Shown: positions 18,988 through 27,220 of the stretch, piece by piece
Numbering within the stretch: the stretch's first letter is position 1
How the letters are laid out: the number at the start of each line of letters is the position of its first letter
DNA from: Clostridia bacterium
GTDB taxonomy: Bacteria; Bacillota; Clostridia; Oscillospirales; CAG-272
Assembly (NCBI GenBank): GCA_017398595.1
Contig: JAFQFR010000038.1
Location: 1 to 64,000, forward strand
Direction: 5' to 3'
Length of the DNA stretch: 64,000 nt
Program-made: the position numbers and the translations under genes
The notes under the pieces: generated by a model
What the model was told of the DNA's origin: nothing
The model's input: only the letters and a program-made list of their open reading frames with translations
Databases searched by the model: none

Positions 18988-19977
18988 ATGAAAAACTTCT
19001 TTGATCGCTATTTCATTAAGGCGATGGGCGCGATGGCGCAGGGACTCTTCGCTTCCCTCATCATCGGCACCATCTTAAACCAGCTTGCAACCATTCCGCA
19101 CCTCGAATTTTTGACCAAATTCACCGCGCAGATCGGCGCTTCCTCTCCCGTCATCGGCAGTGCCATCGGCGTTGCGATCGCTTTCTCGCTCGGCGCAAAG
19201 GCGCTGGTGCTCTTCACTTCCGCCGTCACGGGCGCGCTCGGCTATGCGCTCGGCGGACCCATCGGCGCATACATTGCCGCCGTCATCGGCGCGGAGATCG
19301 GCAGTCTGATCGCCGGCAAGACCAAGCTCGACATCATCCTCACCCCTGCGCTCACCATCCTTTCGGGCGGTGCGGCAGGCATCTTCGTCGGTCCGTACAT
19401 CAACCAGTTTATGAACTGGCTGGGCAGCTTTATCAACGAGGCGACCGAGTACGCACCCATCCCGATGGGCATCGTCATCGCGGTAGTCGTCGGACTTGCG
19501 CTGACCGCGCCGATCTCCTCGGCTGCGATCTGCATCTCGATCGGCATCAGCGGCATCGCCGCAGGCGCGGCATGTGTCGGCTGCTGCTGTCAGATGGTCG
19601 GCTTCGCCGTAGCAAGCTTCCGCGACAACGGCGTCGGCGGCTCGATCTCGCAGGGCGTCGGCACCTCGATGCTCCAGTTCCCCAACATCCTGAAACGTCC
19701 GCAGATCTGGCTTGCCCCCACGCTCGCTTCCGCGATCCTCGGTCCGATCTCCACGGCGTTGCTCGGCATGACCAACACCAAGGTCGGCGCGGGCATGGGT
19801 ACCTCGGGCTTTGTCGGTCAGTTCGGTGCGTTTGAGGCAATGGGCGCCTCGGTCGAGACCTGCATCCTCGTTCTGCTGATGCACTTCATTCTCCCCGCAC
19901 TGCTCACCCTCGGCTTTGACCTCTGCTTCCGCAAGCTCGGCTGGATCAAACCCGGCTACATGAAGCTCGCGCAGTAA
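18988..19977 (+). CDS. Orphan PTS EIIC-type membrane protein (PTS_EIIC_2 family)
   Basis: A 329-residue glycine- and alanine-rich membrane protein with about nine to ten hydrophobic segments. KAMGAMAQGLFASLIIGTIL at the start and NTKVGAGMGTSGFVGQF near residue 265 are typical of the EIIC_2 family. No EIIA or EIIB domain is present in the gene or beside it. It could use shared PTS proteins or be a non-PTS transporter. The substrate is unknown. A bidirectional terminator follows. Confidence 0.8.
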   Translation: MKNFFDRYFIKAMGAMAQGLFASLIIGTILNQLATIPHLEFLTKFTAQIGASSPVIGSAIGVAIAFSLGAKALVLFTSAVTGALGYALGGPIGAYIAAVIGAEIGSLIAGKTKLDIILTPALTILSGGAAGIFVGPYINQFMNWLGSFINEATEYAPIPMGIVIAVVVGLALTAPISSAAICISIGISGIAAGAACVGCCCQMVGFAVASFRDNGVGGSISQGVGTSMLQFPNILKRPQIWLAPTLASAILGPISTALLGMTNTKVGAGMGTSGFVGQFGAFEAMGASVETCILVLLMHFILPALLTLGFDLCFRKLGWIKPGYMKLAQ

Positions 19978-20005
19978 AAAAACGTGCATTGGGGCGTCCC
20001 CGCGC

Positions 20006-20098
20006 GTCATCCTGAGCGGAGCTTTCTCACGCAAGATTCCTCGACCGGCGCTCGGAATGACGAGCGTGAGAAAGCGGAGTCGAACGGATCTCGCGGGA
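20006..20098. repeat. Nested repeat family B, copy with inverted core (orientation 1)
   Basis: The outer flank GTCATCCTGAGCGGA (20006-20020) leads into 11-bp inverted repeats GCTTTCTCACG (20021-20031) and CGTGAGAAAGC (20065-20075). They enclose a 33-bp core (20032-20064). The right flank begins GGAGTCGAACGGATC. The copy at 39233-39315 has the same flanks but the core inverted. Confidence 0.85.
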
Positions 20099-20129
20099 AA
20101 TCCGTTGCAATCCTTTATCCCCTTTAACA

Positions 20130-20165
20130 GCAATAAAAAAAGCGGCAATGCCGCTTTTTTTATTG
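20130..20165. terminator. Bidirectional terminator between the EIIC gene and mntP
   Basis: A perfect palindrome with AGCGGC/GCCGCT stem, loop AAT, and A and T runs on both sides. Confidence 0.92.
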
Positions 20166-20170
20166 CAATT

Positions 20171-20746
20171 TTAGAACCAGCTGGTGATAAAGATCTCGAG
20201 TCCGATGAAAACGAGGATCGCACCGCCGAGGATGCTTGCCTTGCCTGCGATCTTGGTGCCGACCTTCTTACCGATGGCAACACCTGCCACGCAGATCACG
20301 AAGGTAACAGCCGCGATGACCAAAGCCGTCTTGAGCGCGTCGAACACGTTATAGTCCGCGATGGTAAAGCCTACGGAGAGCGCGTCGATCGAAGTCGCGA
20401 TGCCCTGCACTACAAGTGCGCCGAAGCCGACTGCGGGCTTTTCGATCTCGCCGTCCTTATTTTTGATGCCCTCGTACAGCATCTTGCCGCCGATGTAACC
20501 GAGCAGTGCCAGCGCGATCCAGGGGATCAGCTTCTCAAACGCCTGGAAATACTGCACGATGGTGTGGATGCAGAGCCAGCCGGTCATCGGCATCAGCGCC
20601 TGGAAGAAAGCAAACATGCCCGCGATACCGCACATCTTACCGGGCTTCATGCGCGGCTCGTTGAGTCCGTTGGCAAGCGACACCGAAAAAGCATCCATAG
20701 CCAGTCCGATGCCGAGCAGGAAACCGTTCACTAACAATTCAAACAT
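20171..20746 (-). CDS. mntP: Manganese efflux pump MntP
   Basis: MntP exports excess Mn2+. The 191-residue protein has six hydrophobic segments in two repeats. The conserved acidic residues sit in GIGLAMDAFSVSLANG (about 12-27) and GIATSIDALSVGFT (about 115-128). The ATG at 20746 follows GGAGGT. The yybP-ykoY riboswitch upstream, known to sense Mn2+, independently supports the function. Confidence 0.95.
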   Translation of the reverse strand: MFELLVNGFLLGIGLAMDAFSVSLANGLNEPRMKPGKMCGIAGMFAFFQALMPMTGWLCIHTIVQYFQAFEKLIPWIALALLGYIGGKMLYEGIKNKDGEIEKPAVGFGALVVQGIATSIDALSVGFTIADYNVFDALKTALVIAAVTFVICVAGVAIGKKVGTKIAGKASILGGAILVFIGLEIFITSWF

Positions 20747-20770
20747 TTTATACCTCCGAAATTTTGAAAA

Positions 20771-20804
20771 CAAAAATCCCAAGTACGGTAAAACCATACT
20801 TGGG
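20771..20804 (-). terminator. Riboswitch-controlled terminator of mntP
   Basis: ACCCAAGTATGGT/ACCGTACTTGGG-type stem read on the minus strand, followed by ATTTTTG. It lies between the aptamer and the gene, as expected for transcriptional control. Confidence 0.85.
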
Positions 20805-20817
20805 TGTCGTTTTGTCA

Positions 20818-20946
20818 GAAGATAGACTCCATGTATAGCTTTCCCAGTTATACATGAGTCTCGCAATTTAAAGCAAGCCAGACCTTGCGGTCAGTATGTT
20901 GACTTGCTGCGCACGAACATGCGCTTGCTACTCCCTCACGGATTTT
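20818..20946 (-). ncRNA. yybP-ykoY (Mn2+) riboswitch aptamer
   Basis: On the minus strand it starts GAGGGAGTAGC, has a GCGCATG/CGTGCGC-type arm, and continues through a second arm to GCGAGACTC. It closes with a GACTC..GAGTC stem around a long hairpin (20823-20866). GGGAGTAGC and GCGAGAC are the two conserved strands of this riboswitch class, in which Mn2+ binding prevents termination. Confidence 0.85.
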
Positions 20947-20960
20947 TGACTTGTCTGCTC

Positions 20961-20989
20961 ATTATAGCACAGAATATGACAAACGTCAA
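20961..20989 (-). promoter_or_regulatory. Promoter of the riboswitch-mntP transcript
   Basis: On the minus strand TTGACG (20989-20984), a 17-bp spacer and TATAAT (20966-20961) with an extended TG. Confidence 0.9.
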
Positions 20990-21025
20990 GATTTTTCCAA
21001 AATTTCCGAAAAATTCTGTAAATTT

Positions 21026-22243
21026 TCAATTTGCATAATCGGTGTAGATGCAGGTAACGCCGAGATCGTACAGGCGCTGCTGCTCGGAAAGGTCATTCAC
21101 CGTGTGCACAAAGAGCGGCACGCCCGCATCGGTAAAGGCGCGGACAAAATCCGCATTGGCAAGCGTGGCATCCGCCGTGACCGCCAGCAGACCGTGCTGC
21201 TTTGCAAACGCGGCGTTCGCCGCGCCGTCTGCCTTTTCGGCATAGGTGGGCAGGCAATACAGCGTGAGAATGATGTTGGAATATCCGAGCGCACGCACGG
21301 TCTCGTACTCGGCATACTGATAGATCTGCGGGATCATCTGCGGCATCAAGTCGGCATACTCGCGCGCGATCTTGGTCAGCAGCGTGAGATTGTCGTCCTT
21401 GCAGTCGGTGATGATATACACATCGGGATGCTCGCCGAGCCACGCGGCAAGGCTGTCGAGCGTGACCGAGGTATAGTGGTTGTAGATGCGCACCTTGGCA
21501 AACTCGGCGGCAGTGACCGGCGTGCTGCCGAGCTGCGAGGAATAATACTTGGACCAATCGTGGATGCAGACCGCCTCTCCGTCGCTGGAAAAGCGAAAAT
21601 CCATCTCGATAAAGCGATACCCCTTCGCATAGGACGTATTCAGCGCTTCGAGCGAGTTGGAACCGACGTGGTTATCGATCGCACCGCCCGCGTGAATGAT
21701 CTTTGTCGGCAGGGTATCCAGCGTGACTCTCGTAAACGAATTACCCGCGGTGGAAAGCATCGACATGCGGGCATCGTTATCGTACAGGTAGGATCCGTAC
21801 ACCGAAAGGTCGGAGAAATACACGATCGTTCTGCCGTCGATGTTAAAGCTATCCACGACCGTGCCGTCCATATCCGTGACGATCTCGGTATAGAGCACCG
21901 GCAGGATCTTGGTGCCGACGGGTTCGGTCGACAGGGGCGGGACCTCGACGGGAGAGAGCGGAGCGCCCGCGTCCCGCGAGATGCTGAGCGTGCTCGTCTC
22001 GCCGTTCCAGATCACGGAGAAGCCGTAACCGCGCAGATCCTCGGCGACCACGCCCAGTTTGCCGCCGATGTTGTAGGCGGGGATCTCCATGCCGTCGATA
22101 TAGGCGCGGATCTCGGTAGACAGCACATAGTCCACCACGTCGCCCGCACGCAGCGCCGCCGCGGTAAGGGTCAGTGCCGCGCAGATCGTCACCAGCAAAA
22201 CGCAAAGAAGAATCGAATGTCTTGGCTTAGTTACTCGTTTCAT
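21026..22243 (-). CDS. Exported glycerophosphodiester phosphodiesterase
   Basis: A 405-residue protein with an N-terminal membrane anchor or signal (residues about 10-32). Next come two copper-amine-oxidase-N-like repeats (about 40-165), then a GDPD domain. The catalytic region shows KIIHAGG near 184, NSLEALNTSY, EMDFRFSSDGEAVCIHD and a terminal FVHTVND. It should hydrolyse glycerophosphodiesters outside the cell, possibly lipoteichoic acid. It overlaps the upstream LtaS-type gene by 17 bases, supporting a joint role in polyglycerolphosphate turnover. Confidence 0.88.
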   Translation of the reverse strand: MKRVTKPRHSILLCVLLVTICAALTLTAAALRAGDVVDYVLSTEIRAYIDGMEIPAYNIGGKLGVVAEDLRGYGFSVIWNGETSTLSISRDAGAPLSPVEVPPLSTEPVGTKILPVLYTEIVTDMDGTVVDSFNIDGRTIVYFSDLSVYGSYLYDNDARMSMLSTAGNSFTRVTLDTLPTKIIHAGGAIDNHVGSNSLEALNTSYAKGYRFIEMDFRFSSDGEAVCIHDWSKYYSSQLGSTPVTAAEFAKVRIYNHYTSVTLDSLAAWLGEHPDVYIITDCKDDNLTLLTKIAREYADLMPQMIPQIYQYAEYETVRALGYSNIILTLYCLPTYAEKADGAANAAFAKQHGLLAVTADATLANADFVRAFTDAGVPLFVHTVNDLSEQQRLYDLGVTCIYTDYAN

Positions 22244-24038
22244 ATCCGTCGTACATAAAATTCTTTCTGTAGTAATAAGACACGCAGTCGTACAGCTTCT
22301 TACCGCCGTCCGCCATCGCGTCGGTGCGGTGGATCACCGGATTTTGTTGCATGATCCCGCTCGTCAGCTGCATATACGCACTGCCCTTGTAGCCGCAGAG
22401 GGCAAACACCTTGTTCATCAGGAAGGAGACCGAGATCGTCTCGCCCTCGCCCATAAAATCATTGCCGCAGACGGCTTTCGCCGCGTCGTTGGCAAGGATG
22501 AGATAGCGCGTTCCGTAGTAATTACGGAAGCCTTCCTCGGTGGAGGTGTCGATGTTGATGCCGTAAGCACCGTAAACGCTGCCGTTGTTGCCGAGCCAAG
22601 GCTTGTGATCGCCGAAGAACACCAGCACGAGCGGCTCCTCGGTCGCAAGCATGTCGGTGGCAAAGGTGTAAAGGTGCTCGGTCGTGCCGCTGATCGTGTA
22701 CAGATAGTTGTTGAGAATGGTCTCGTCCGCATCGGTCGCGCCCGCGTTTCGTTGTACATAGGGCGCGTCGAAATAGGCATTGTTCGACTCATACGGTCCG
22801 TGTCCCTGATAGGTGATGCTGAAGCTGAAATAGGGCTTGGACACATCGCGCGCAAGATAAATATCGCGCATCATCGGGAACAGGCGGGCATCGTATGTAA
22901 TATCGCCGCCGGTCTTGGGCTTGAAATAGTTTTCGCTGAAATAGTAATTTTCAAACCCGAGCTTTTGATTGATATGTTCACGGTTGTAGAACCACGCATA
23001 GCAGGGGTGCGAGCCCTCGACGGTATACCCGTTCTGCCGCAGATACCAGACATAGGAATTGCTGTCGGCAACGAAGTTATCCATCCGCTTGTACGGCATG
23101 CCGGTCAGAAATTCGCGCTCGCTGATGCGGGTGTCCCCCGCGAAAATATCCACGATCAGATCGCCGCTGTACCCCATCGCCTCAAGCTCGTGATACTTTT
23201 CGTAAATATCGGTGGTAAAGGTCAGCTCCTCGAGGCGGGAAAAGTCATTGTACGCTTCGAGCATGATGCAAACGATGTTGACCTTTTTGTCGTCGGGGAT
23301 GACCTCGTCGGTGTACTGCGCCAGTGCGGCTGCCGCCTCGTCTGCGTCATAGCCGCTCGGCGCGGGGTGGAACGCGGACTTTACCGAATGCAAAAACGGG
23401 TAGACAAAGCCTTTGGACACATACTGCTGCGTCTCCGACCACTGGTTGATCTGTGCGGTATTGGCGGTTTTTTGGTCGTAGATCTTACCCGAGGTATACA
23501 GCGGCGTAAGCGCGGCGCCGATCAGTACAACGGCGAGTGCCGCCGAGAGTCTCGGCACCTTTCGGCGGAAGCGTCCGCGCGCAAGCAGTGCAAGCAGCAG
23601 CGTGCTCACGACCAGCAGCAGAATATATTTGGTAATGCGCCTGTCCAAAAACAGATCGTACGTCTCGAGCATATTCTGCGCTTCGGTCACGAGGGCAAGA
23701 TCCTCGGCGAGCAGCGCGTCGCCGCGCAGCGCGATCTTGTAGTAGTGTACCAGCGTCGGCACCATCACGCACACATTGGTGAGCAGATACGACCACACCG
23801 CGCGATTGGTCAGCAGATAGAAGAAGATCGAAAGCAGCACGGGCGGCGCCATATTGAGCAGCAGGATATACGGATTTTGCAGATAGGAAACGAACATATC
23901 CGCCTCATATGTGCACCTTGCAAACAGCAGACTGCTGATACCGCACACGATGCCGCCGAACACAGCGGCAAAAAATGCGAAGCAAACTCTGCCGGGACGG
24001 TAATACTTTTCCCGGCGGTCCATATTCGCTGCAAACAT
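22227..24038 (-). CDS. LtaS-type sulfatase-fold phosphoglycerol transferase
   Basis: A 603-residue protein with five N-terminal membrane helices and a large extracellular sulfatase-fold domain. Metal and catalytic positions are visible as MLEAYND, the probable nucleophile threonine in AGDTRISEREF, and FFGDHKPWLG. Lipoteichoic acid synthases polymerise glycerolphosphate from phosphatidylglycerol at the membrane. Variants make periplasmic glucans or modify glycans, so the exact polymer is inferred. The ATG at 24038 follows AAGGAGG. Confidence 0.85.
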   Translation of the reverse strand: MFAANMDRREKYYRPGRVCFAFFAAVFGGIVCGISSLLFARCTYEADMFVSYLQNPYILLLNMAPPVLLSIFFYLLTNRAVWSYLLTNVCVMVPTLVHYYKIALRGDALLAEDLALVTEAQNMLETYDLFLDRRITKYILLLVVSTLLLALLARGRFRRKVPRLSAALAVVLIGAALTPLYTSGKIYDQKTANTAQINQWSETQQYVSKGFVYPFLHSVKSAFHPAPSGYDADEAAAALAQYTDEVIPDDKKVNIVCIMLEAYNDFSRLEELTFTTDIYEKYHELEAMGYSGDLIVDIFAGDTRISEREFLTGMPYKRMDNFVADSNSYVWYLRQNGYTVEGSHPCYAWFYNREHINQKLGFENYYFSENYFKPKTGGDITYDARLFPMMRDIYLARDVSKPYFSFSITYQGHGPYESNNAYFDAPYVQRNAGATDADETILNNYLYTISGTTEHLYTFATDMLATEEPLVLVFFGDHKPWLGNNGSVYGAYGINIDTSTEEGFRNYYGTRYLILANDAAKAVCGNDFMGEGETISVSFLMNKVFALCGYKGSAYMQLTSGIMQQNPVIHRTDAMADGGKKLYDCVSYYYRKNFMYDGYETSN

Positions 24039-24084
24039 ATCGCTGTTCCTCCTTACTATCAGTATACATATCTATATTGTCGAA

Positions 24085-24125
24085 TATGCGCAAAGCCGCA
24101 CGAGGGAAGCGTGCGGCTTTGTTTT
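24085..24125 (-). terminator. Stem-loop after yebC
   Basis: AAAGCCGCACG/CGTGCGGCTTT with a seven-base loop between yebC and the LtaS-type gene. The T tail on the minus strand is poor, so it may be partial. Confidence 0.55.
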
Positions 24126-24139
24126 CGACAAATTTTAAG

Positions 24140-24862
24140 TTACTCTTCCCAGTTGTGGTAAACTTCGCTGACGTCGTCGTTGTCCTCGAGATTGTCGAGC
24201 AGAAGCTGCATATGCTTGATGTCATCCTCATTTTCGAGCGTGACATAGTTTTGCGGGATCATGTCGGTCTCGGCAGATACGATCGTATAGCCGGCAGCCT
24301 CCAGTGCTTCCTTGACCGCATAGAGGTCACTCGATACGGTGTAGATCTCAAAGCACTCGTCCTCGCCGCCGAAGTCCTCCGCACCTGCTTCGAGAGCACA
24401 TTCCATCAGCTTGTCCTCGTCGATGGCATCGGTGCGCTCGATCACGATCACGCCCTTTTCCTCGAAAAGGTAGCTGACACAGCCGTTCTGACCAAGGTTG
24501 CCGCCGAATTTGTCAAAGTAGTGGCGCACTTCGCCTGCGGTGCGGTTGCGGTTGTCGGTGGTTGCCTTGACGATGACGGCAACGCCCGAAGGACCGTAGC
24601 CCTCATAGGTGATCTCATCGTAGTTGATGTTGTTGTCGCCCGAGAACTTCTTGATAACACGGTCGATATTGTCGTTGGGCACGTTGTTTGCCTTTGCCTT
24701 CTGGATCAGATCGCGGAGTTTCGAGTTGGAAACGGGATCCGCACCGCCCTCGCGGATGGCGATCGCCATTTCCTTACCGATCTTGGTGAACACCTTCGCC
24801 TTTTGCGCGTCGGTCTTCTCCTTCTTGTGCATTATATTTTTCCATTTAGAATGTCCGGACAT
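24140..24862 (-). CDS. yebC: YebC/PmpR family translation or transcription factor
   Basis: A 240-residue protein beginning MSGHSKWKNIMHKK, the family hallmark. KIGKEMAIAIREGG, NNVPNDNIDRVIKK and EGYGPSGVAVIV also match. Long described as DNA-binding regulators, YebC proteins are also reported to relieve ribosome stalling at proline-rich stretches. The start follows AAAGGAG. It is not in an operon with ruvC, as it is in some bacteria. Confidence 0.95.
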   Translation of the reverse strand: MSGHSKWKNIMHKKEKTDAQKAKVFTKIGKEMAIAIREGGADPVSNSKLRDLIQKAKANNVPNDNIDRVIKKFSGDNNINYDEITYEGYGPSGVAVIVKATTDNRNRTAGEVRHYFDKFGGNLGQNGCVSYLFEEKGVIVIERTDAIDEDKLMECALEAGAEDFGGEDECFEIYTVSSDLYAVKEALEAAGYTIVSAETDMIPQNYVTLENEDDIKHMQLLLDNLEDNDDVSEVYHNWEE

Positions 24863-24869
24863 GGGAAGT

Positions 24870-25045
24870 CTCCTTTAAGTAATAAGTAATAGTGAAAAGT
24901 GAATAAGTAATGTAGATTTTCGCCCAAAGCGAAAATCTGTTTTTGGTGATACGTAATAGCGAAAAATGAAAAATTTATGAAGATTTTTTCACCACAGGTG
25001 AAAAAATCGACCGAACCTCTTCACTCTTCACCATTACCTCTTCAC
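24870..25045. repeat. Intergenic repeat family D, copy 2 (double)
   Basis: Two hairpins, GATTTTCGC/GCGAAAATC and TTTTTTCACC/GGTGAAAAAA, are embedded in runs of GTAATAGTGAAAAGTG-like words and their complements. This region separates argS from yebC. Confidence 0.7.
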
Positions 25046-26740
25046 TTATATTTTCTCCGGCGTGCCCACGCAGATGAGGTGCAGGGCGTTGCCGAGAATG
25101 TTTTTGGTTGCGCTGACGAGGCAGAGTCTCGTCGCACGGATGTCCGCATCCTCGCAGTTGAGGATCGGGCACTCATGGTAGAAGCGGTTGAACGCCGCGC
25201 AGAGGTCGAGCGCATAGCGCGTAACGGTGGACGGCTCATAGTCGTCGATGGCGCTCTTGACCTTCTCGGGGAAGCGGAGCAGTACTTTGACGAGCTCGCT
25301 TTCCTCGTCCGTGGTGATCTTGGCAGCTACAGCAGCAGGCTCGCCTGCGCGGCGCAGGATGCTGCAGGTACGCGCGTAGGTGTACTGTGCGTACGGGCCC
25401 GTGTTGCCGTCAAAGGAGAGCGCATCTTCCATGATGAAGTTCATATCCTTGATGCGTCCGCCCGAAAGGTAGTGGAATACGACCGCGCCGACGCCGACTG
25501 CCTTGGCAACGTCTTCTTTATTTTCCAGATCGGGGTTCTTCTCCTCAATGATGCCGAGCGACTTGTCGATCGCGGTGGCAAACAGATCTTTCAGCAGCAC
25601 GACGTTGCCGGTACGGGTCGCCAGCTTTGCGCCGTCGATGGAAACCGTGCCGTAGGGGACATGCACCAGCTTGTCTGCCCAATCGTAGCCCATCAGCTCG
25701 ACGACCTTGAACCACTGTGCAAAGTGGAGCGACTGACCGGCGCTTGTAACATAGATGCACTTGTCAAAGTCGTAGGTGTTCTTGCGGTAAACGGCAGCGG
25801 CAATGTCACGCGTAGGATAGAGCGTGGAGCCGTCGCGCTTGAGGATCAGGCAGGGGGGCATGCCGTATTCTTCGAGGTCCACAATGGATGCACCGTCGTC
25901 GATCTTGAGCAGTCCTGCCGCACGGATCTTTTCAACCTGCGCTGCCATCTTGTCGGTGTAAAAGCTCTCACCGTTATAGCTGTCAAAGGAAATGTCGAGC
26001 AGCGCATAGGTCTTTTGATACTCACGCAGCGAGATCTCGATAAACCATTTCCAGAGTGCGAGATTTTCTTCGTCGCCGTCCTCGAGCTTCTTGAATTCGG
26101 CGCGCGCCTTGTCGTTGAGGGAATCGTCCTTCTCTGCCTCGGCGTGGAACTTGACGTACAGTGCCACGAGCTCGTCGATCTCGTCACGCTCGATCTTTTC
26201 TTTGTCACCCCACAAGCGGTATGCCGTGATCAGCTTGCCGAACTGGGTGCCCCAGTCGCCGAGATGGTTGATACCGATGCAGTGGTAACCTGCAAACTCA
26301 TGCAGCTTTTTCAGCGAGTGACCGATAACGGTGGTGCCGAGATGTCCGATGTGGAACGGCTTTGCGACGTTGGGCGAGGAGTAGTCGAGGACGACCGTCT
26401 TGCCCTTGCCCTCTTCGGACGAACCGTACGGCTTGTCCGCGAAGACAGCCTTGCCGATGACATATTCGGCGAGATATGCTTTATTCAAAAACAGATTGAG
26501 ATAACCGCCCGCAACTTCCACACGTTCTACCGCGGGGCAGCTGAATGCTGCCGAAAGCTCCGCAGCGATAGCGGGGGGAGCCTTTCGCATTACCTTGCTC
26601 AGGCGGAAACAGGGGAACGCAAGGTCGCCCATGTCCGCGTTCGGAGGATATTCCAGCGCATCCTGCACGGCGACAGCGTCGATCGCGCCGCCCGCAGCCG
26701 CCGAGAGCGCCTCGGCGATCTGTTTTTTGATCTCGATCAT
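25046..26740 (-). CDS. argS: Arginyl-tRNA synthetase
   Basis: A class I synthetase of 564 residues. It shows the ArgS N-terminal add-on domain, the HIGH motif as FHIGHLG near residue 134, NHLGDWGTQFG, the YPTRDIAAAVYR segment and a DALR anticodon-binding C-terminus (YARTCSILRRAG onwards). Length is normal. The start follows AAGAACA-type sequence with GAGAGGAAAAG upstream. No T-box leader is seen; the 5' leader is only about 30 bases. Confidence 0.97.
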   Translation of the reverse strand: MIEIKKQIAEALSAAAGGAIDAVAVQDALEYPPNADMGDLAFPCFRLSKVMRKAPPAIAAELSAAFSCPAVERVEVAGGYLNLFLNKAYLAEYVIGKAVFADKPYGSSEEGKGKTVVLDYSSPNVAKPFHIGHLGTTVIGHSLKKLHEFAGYHCIGINHLGDWGTQFGKLITAYRLWGDKEKIERDEIDELVALYVKFHAEAEKDDSLNDKARAEFKKLEDGDEENLALWKWFIEISLREYQKTYALLDISFDSYNGESFYTDKMAAQVEKIRAAGLLKIDDGASIVDLEEYGMPPCLILKRDGSTLYPTRDIAAAVYRKNTYDFDKCIYVTSAGQSLHFAQWFKVVELMGYDWADKLVHVPYGTVSIDGAKLATRTGNVVLLKDLFATAIDKSLGIIEEKNPDLENKEDVAKAVGVGAVVFHYLSGGRIKDMNFIMEDALSFDGNTGPYAQYTYARTCSILRRAGEPAAVAAKITTDEESELVKVLLRFPEKVKSAIDDYEPSTVTRYALDLCAAFNRFYHECPILNCEDADIRATRLCLVSATKNILGNALHLICVGTPEKI

Positions 26741-26775
26741 TGTTCTTTTCCTCTCAAAGTGTACTTAACTGATTT

Positions 26776-26804
26776 ATTATACATCATAGGAAGTATTTTT
26801 GCAA
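26776..26804 (-). promoter_or_regulatory. Promoter of argS
   Basis: On the minus strand TTGCAA (26804-26799), a 17-bp spacer and TATAAT (26781-26776). Confidence 0.8.
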
Positions 26805-26844
26805 GTACTAATTTTATAAGGAAAGATTCACTCGCATGTACATC

Positions 26845-27155
26845 ATCTCCCCGCAAGATTCCTCGCTGCGCCATTGCGGGCAGTGCTATTCTCGAATCGT
26901 AGGGGAGGGGCTTGCTCCTCCCGCATGTACGACATCGCACTGTGACTTTCGGGTCGTCGAGGGCGCCGACCCCTACCGGTGTGCGCGCAACCGTTACGAT
27001 GTGCTTTATTGGGGGGTGCCCATTGTAGGGCCGGAATGCGACCGTAGGTCTCTATTCCCCTACCGGTGTCCCCGTCTTCCCAAAGAGAAGGCTTGGTAAG
27101 TGCTGCCTATAAGGCTTCCCTTGGGGGAAGCTGTCGCCGAATGGCGACGGATGAG
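26845..27155. repeat. Mosaic of intergenic repeat families B, E and C
   Basis: About 300 bases without a gene. It has a degenerate family B piece (26845-26895), a family E hairpin GGGGAGGGGCTTGCTCCTCCC (26901-26922 approximately), a GGTCTCTATTCCCCTACCGG word shared with 59783-59813, and a family C palindrome with TCGCCGAATGGCGA (27058-27155). I see no coding signal. Confidence 0.7.
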
Positions 27156-27179
27156 GGAACTCTATCAAACAACTATTTG

Positions 27180-27220
27180 AATTAAACAGCGGACGGCGAT
27201 GCCGTCCGCTGTTTAATTCA
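27180..27220 (-). terminator. Terminator of the XRE membrane regulator
   Basis: A perfect palindrome with AACAGCGGACGGC/GCCGTCCGCTGTT stem and a GAT loop. It includes the stop codon at 27218-27220. Confidence 0.8.

Noticed and set aside
18988-20165. A complete PTS operon
   Set aside because: Only a membrane EIIC-type gene is present. No EIIA, EIIB or regulator lies next to it.
26741-26840. T-box leader before argS (and before asnS at 53922-53958)
   Set aside because: Both leaders are only 30-40 bases from the -10 box to the start codon, too short for a T-box, and no T-box sequence is seen.
24977-26902. A 641-codon open frame on the plus strand opposite argS
   Set aside because: The minus strand encodes a complete ArgS with all motifs. 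The plus-strand product matches nothing I know and spans the argS promoter.
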